Shown here: piece by piece, positions 4,808 to 7,100 of the stretch | Layout of the letters: each line of letters starts with the position of its first letter | How positions within the stretch are numbered: position 1 is the stretch's first letter | Source of the DNA: Oribacterium sp. UBA6992 | Lineage (GTDB): Bacteria > Bacillota > Clostridia > Lachnospirales > Lachnospiraceae | Direction: 5' to 3' | Assembly (NCBI GenBank): GCA_002449915.1 | Contig: DJXY01000199.1 | Coordinates: 1-7,100 of the forward strand | Length of the DNA: 7,100 bases | The notes under the pieces: generated by a model | Database searches by the model: none | What the model was told of the DNA's origin: nothing | What the model saw: only the letters and a program-made list of their open reading frames with translations | Program-made: the position numbers and the translations under genes

Positions 4808-6693
4808 TAATGTTTATGTCGTTTACTGCCGGTTGCTTTTTGATCCGAAGCGCGGCGAGGACGGATCAGGCACTCCGGTCCGTATCCTATGAGATCCTCA
4901 CGATGCTCCCTAAGCAATGCTTCCTCCACCAGGTCATAGTTTTCCGGCTTCCGATACTGAATCAGCGCCCTCTGCATCGCTTTTTCATGCGGATTTCTGG
5001 GAACATAAACATACTCCATGGTAAGCGGGTTGATGCCGGTGTAATACATGGTCGTGGAAACCGTACCCGGAGTCGGATAAAAATCCTGTACCTGCTCCGG
5101 GATATAGCCCATGTCTCTGATATATTCCGCAAGCTTGATGGCGTCCTTCAGGCGGCTGCCCGGATGCGAGGACATCAGATACGGCACAATGTACTGCCGG
5201 AGACCTAGTTCCTTATTGATTTTTTTAAATTCCCGGATAAATGCGTTGTAGACCTCAACGCCGGGCTTGCCCATCTCCTTAAGCACATTGTCAGAGACAT
5301 GCTCCGGCGCCACACGCATCTGTCCGCCGACATGATACTTGCAGATTTCCGTGAGAAACTCCTTGTTGGGATCCGCCATGAGATAATCAAAGCGGAAGCC
5401 GGACCGGACGAATACCTTTTTCACACCGTCGAGACTTCTCAGCTCTTTCAGAAGCTTCAGGTAGTCGGAGTGGTCAACGCGCAGATTGCTGCAGGGGCGG
5501 GGATAGAGACATCGCTTGTGCACGCAGGCACCGTACTTCAGCTGCTTGTCACAGGCGGGAGCGCGAAACTCCGCCGTGGGACCTCCGACATCGTGGATAT
5601 AGCCTTTGAAGTCCTTTTCCCGTATCATCTGCTGCGCTTCCCGGAGAATGGATTCATGGCTTCTGGCCTGGACGATTCTGCCTTCGTGCATGGTGAGCGC
5701 GCAGAAGTTGCATTCGCCGAAACAGCCCCGGTTGCTGGTCAGACTGAAACGGATCTCGGCGAGGGCGGGGATTCCACCCTGCCTGTCGTACATCGGATGC
5801 CAGCGGCGCATATAGGGAAGCGCGTAGATGTCGTCCATCTCCATCTGCGTCAGTGGCTTTGAGGGCGGGTTCTGGACGACATAGGTCATCCCGGACCCGT
5901 GATCGGAGCCGTCGCTGCCGCGGACACCGTTCCCATAGCCCTCATAGATCCGTTTTGCCTGAAAGGGATCTGTATTGGCGTATTGCACCGCATAGCTTTC
6001 GGCGTATTTTCTGCGGCCCCTTTCACTGTCCTCGCTGATCTCGCTGAAATCGGGCAGGCGGACGGCATCGTAGATGCTCTCTTCATCCCTGGTCTTGTAA
6101 ACGGTTCCGTCGATGTAGGTAATATCCTTTGCGGGGATGCCGGAGGCGAGAGCGTCAGCGATCGCAACAATACTGCGCTCTCCCATCCCGTAGGACAGGA
6201 GGTCCGCACCGGACTCCAGAAGAATGGACCTGCGCACCTTGTCAGACCAGTAGTCATAATGGCCGAGTCTTCGAAGACTTGCCTCAATTCCTCCGATGAT
6301 GACCGGGGTGTGCCGGAAGGTTCGCCGGATCAGGTTGCAGTAGACGATTACAGCCCGGTCGGGGCGGCAGTCGCCCCGGCCGCCGGGGCTGTACAGATCT
6401 TCGTGCCGGCGCTTTTTCGCGACAGTATAGTGGAGAACCATGGAATCCATATTCCCTGCGGATACCAGGAAACCGAGCCTCGGCTCACCAAGAACAGCGA
6501 TGCTTGCCGGATCCCTCCAGTCGGGCTGGCAGATCATACCGACGCTGTAGCCGCGGGAAACAAGGACTCTTCCGATGATCGCGGAACCGAAGCTGGGGTG
6601 GTCCACATAGGCGTCGCCGCAGACATAGACAAAATCGAGCTGTGTGATGTTCTGCTTTTTCATGTCTTCTCTGGAAACGGGCAAAAAACTCAT
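4807..6693 (-). CDS. ygiQ: YgiQ family (UPF0313) radical SAM protein
   Basis: This is a complete 628-residue cytosolic iron-sulfur enzyme. The N-terminal YgiQ/radical-SAM-N-type region spans about 1-300 and opens with the family-typical FLPVSREDM, then GDAYVDHPSFG (26-36), PDWRDP (57-62) and GGIEASLRRLGHYDYWSD (134-151). The radical SAM core (about 315-530) carries the cluster motif C324-x3-C328-x2-C331, which cleaves SAM to methionine and the 5'-deoxyadenosyl radical. Four more cysteines follow, C381, C390, C395 and C401 (ending CLYPRPCSNL), a family-typical set that may bind a second cluster (inference). The C-terminal family extension (about 535-610) includes DFYPTPGT. The tail after about 611 is basic and unconserved-looking, and a Gly/Ser/Asp-rich insert occupies about 252-268. 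The start has GGAGG (complement of 6703-6707) 9 bases upstream. The reaction of this widespread family is unknown to me. It probably forms an operon with the lysR gene downstream. Confidence 0.95.
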   Translation of the reverse strand: MSFLPVSREDMKKQNITQLDFVYVCGDAYVDHPSFGSAIIGRVLVSRGYSVGMICQPDWRDPASIAVLGEPRLGFLVSAGNMDSMVLHYTVAKKRRHEDLYSPGGRGDCRPDRAVIVYCNLIRRTFRHTPVIIGGIEASLRRLGHYDYWSDKVRRSILLESGADLLSYGMGERSIVAIADALASGIPAKDITYIDGTVYKTRDEESIYDAVRLPDFSEISEDSERGRRKYAESYAVQYANTDPFQAKRIYEGYGNGVRGSDGSDHGSGMTYVVQNPPSKPLTQMEMDDIYALPYMRRWHPMYDRQGGIPALAEIRFSLTSNRGCFGECNFCALTMHEGRIVQARSHESILREAQQMIREKDFKGYIHDVGGPTAEFRAPACDKQLKYGACVHKRCLYPRPCSNLRVDHSDYLKLLKELRSLDGVKKVFVRSGFRFDYLMADPNKEFLTEICKYHVGGQMRVAPEHVSDNVLKEMGKPGVEVYNAFIREFKKINKELGLRQYIVPYLMSSHPGSRLKDAIKLAEYIRDMGYIPEQVQDFYPTPGTVSTTMYYTGINPLTMEYVYVPRNPHEKAMQRALIQYRKPENYDLVEEALLREHREDLIGYGPECLIRPRRASDQKATGSKRHKH

Positions 6694-6718
6694 GAAACAG
6701 TGCCTCCGTTAAGAAAAA

Positions 6719-6750
6719 CCCCGGAACATCCGGTTCGGATGTTTCCGGGG
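6719..6750 (-). terminator. Terminator hairpin (or leader attenuator) just upstream of ygiQ
   Basis: The arms 6719-6732 and 6736-6750 form a 14-bp GC-rich stem with one bulged T and a 3-base loop, followed on the minus strand by TTTTTCTT. It would end transcription from the GGGtGRT gene. Its U-run ends only a few bases before the ygiQ GGAGG site, leaving no room for a separate ygiQ promoter downstream of it. It may therefore sit within the ygiQ leader and act as an attenuator. Confidence 0.8.
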
Positions 6751-6762
6751 CGTGGAAACTGG

Positions 6763-6768
6763 TGTATA
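6763..6768 (-). promoter_or_regulatory. Weak candidate -10 box for ygiQ
   Basis: TATACA on the minus strand lies upstream of the 6719-6750 hairpin. No good -35 is found at 16-18 base spacing. It is listed because a promoter for ygiQ-lysR, if separate, must lie in 6751-6887, where this is the only consensus-like -10 I found. Confidence 0.22.
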
Positions 6769-6793
6769 CAGCCCGGGCGTCTCTGCGGCTGCT

Positions 6794-6878
6794 CCGGATG
6801 AGATGCCGGGCAGTTGAACAGCCGGAAGGAAACCGGAGCAGAAATCCATGCGGTTTCCCGCCGGATGAGATACCGGGC
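6794..6878. repeat. Pair of 18-base direct repeats in a GC-rich spacer
   Basis: ccggatgagatgccgggc at 6794-6811 recurs at 6861-6878 with a single mismatch (17 of 18), 67 bases apart. Each copy begins and ends with CCGG-type arms that can pair weakly. The spacer lies between the GGGtGRT stop codon and the ygiQ terminator hairpin. Confidence 0.75.
6828..6858. repeat. Inverted repeat inside the GGGtGRT-ygiQ spacer
   Basis: ggaaaccg (6828-6835) pairs exactly with cggtttcc (6851-6858) around a 15-base loop. Shorter alternatives overlap it: gctccgg/ccggagc (6791-6797 with 6833-6839) and cggctg/cagccg (6786-6791 with 6819-6824). Together they suggest a structured 3' or 5' untranslated RNA; no U-run follows, so it is not a simple terminator. 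Confidence 0.5.
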
Positions 6879-6887
6879 GGTGTCAGA

Positions 6888-7100
6888 TCAGAAACGTCCT
6901 GCCTTTGCAGCTTCCTCAACCGCAACTGCAACCGCAACGGTCATGCCGACCATGGGGTTGTTGCCTGCGCCGATCAGACCCATCATTTCAACATGAGCCG
7001 GAACAGAGGAGGAACCTGCGAACTGAGCATCGGAATGCATACGGCCCATGGTGTCTGTCATACCATAGGAAGCCGGGCCTGCTGCCATGTTGTCCGGATG
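6888..7100 (-). CDS. GGGtGRT protein, C-terminal fragment
   Basis: These are the last 70 residues of a protein that continues beyond the right edge; the frame is open to base 7100. The visible part begins HPDNMAAGPASYGMTD, continues with a Met- and Gly-rich stretch containing MHSDAQFAGSSSVPAH, then GLIGAGNNPMVGMTVAVAV, and ends in a short acidic/basic tail. I recognise this from memory as the C terminus of the GGGtGRT family, a conserved protein of Clostridia and relatives of roughly 330 residues whose function is unknown to me; the GGGtGRT motif itself would lie just outside the window. The gene is followed by a 137-base structured spacer and the hairpin at 6719-6750. Confidence 0.82.
   Translation of the reverse strand, partial: HPDNMAAGPASYGMTDTMGRMHSDAQFAGSSSVPAHVEMMGLIGAGNNPMVGMTVAVAVAVEEAAKAGRF

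Noticed and set aside
4501..5208. 235-residue open frame on the plus strand across lysR and ygiQ
   Set aside because: It spans two genuine minus-strand genes and their junction, has no recognisable motif, and I see no ribosome binding site before it.
5899..6801. 300-residue open frame on the plus strand across ygiQ
   Set aside because: It lies antisense to a strongly conserved radical SAM gene; its translation has no recognisable domain and is explained by the high G+C of that region.
1..7100. Mobile element, phage, CRISPR or defence system
   Set aside because: No transposase, integrase, regularly spaced repeats or defence-type domains were seen; all long genes are metabolic, regulatory or conserved unknowns.

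Overview
The window looks like chromosomal DNA from a low-to-mid G+C Firmicute, most likely a Lachnospiraceae-type Clostridium relative. This rests on the GGGtGRT-family protein at the right edge, AGGAGG-type ribosome binding sites, and a streptococcal/clostridial-style LysR regulator beside a short MetE-like protein. I see no rRNA, tRNA, CRISPR array, transposase or phage gene. No gene-free stretch exceeds 300 bases; the longest are about 260.

Layout. (1) Positions 1-1613, plus strand: the 3' end of an ion-transporter-superfamily (SLC13/DASS-like) anion permease, then a complete mandelate-racemase-type enolase superfamily enzyme, closed by a strong bidirectional terminator. This block is clearly more A+T-rich than the right half and reads as a small uptake-and-dehydration (or epimerisation) module for an organic or sugar acid. 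(2) Positions 1666-2238, minus strand: a stand-alone HD-domain phosphohydrolase with its own likely promoter. (3) Positions 2348-3622, minus strand: a short cobalamin-independent methionine synthase relative (YxjG/YxjH type), bounded by a 16-bp perfect terminator hairpin. Its upstream region carries a cluster of TGATA half-sites. (4) Positions 3849-6693, minus strand: a YgiQ-family radical SAM protein followed after 12 bases by a LysR regulator of the MtaR/CpsY type, ended by a 13-bp hairpin. (5) Positions 6719-7100, minus strand: the C-terminal 70 residues of a GGGtGRT protein, a GC-rich structured spacer with near-identical direct repeats, and a terminator hairpin just before the ygiQ ribosome binding site.

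How they may work together: regions 3 and 4 suggest a local methionine/SAM theme. A methionine-type LysR regulator is probably co-transcribed with a SAM-cleaving radical enzyme, and lies directly upstream of a MetE-like methyltransferase whose promoter region holds repeated LysR-type half-sites. The regulatory link is inference; the arrangement and half-sites are visible. No wholly new system is evident. The least-understood parts are the YgiQ-LysR pairing, the substrate of the enolase-superfamily enzyme, and the short MetE's methyl donor.
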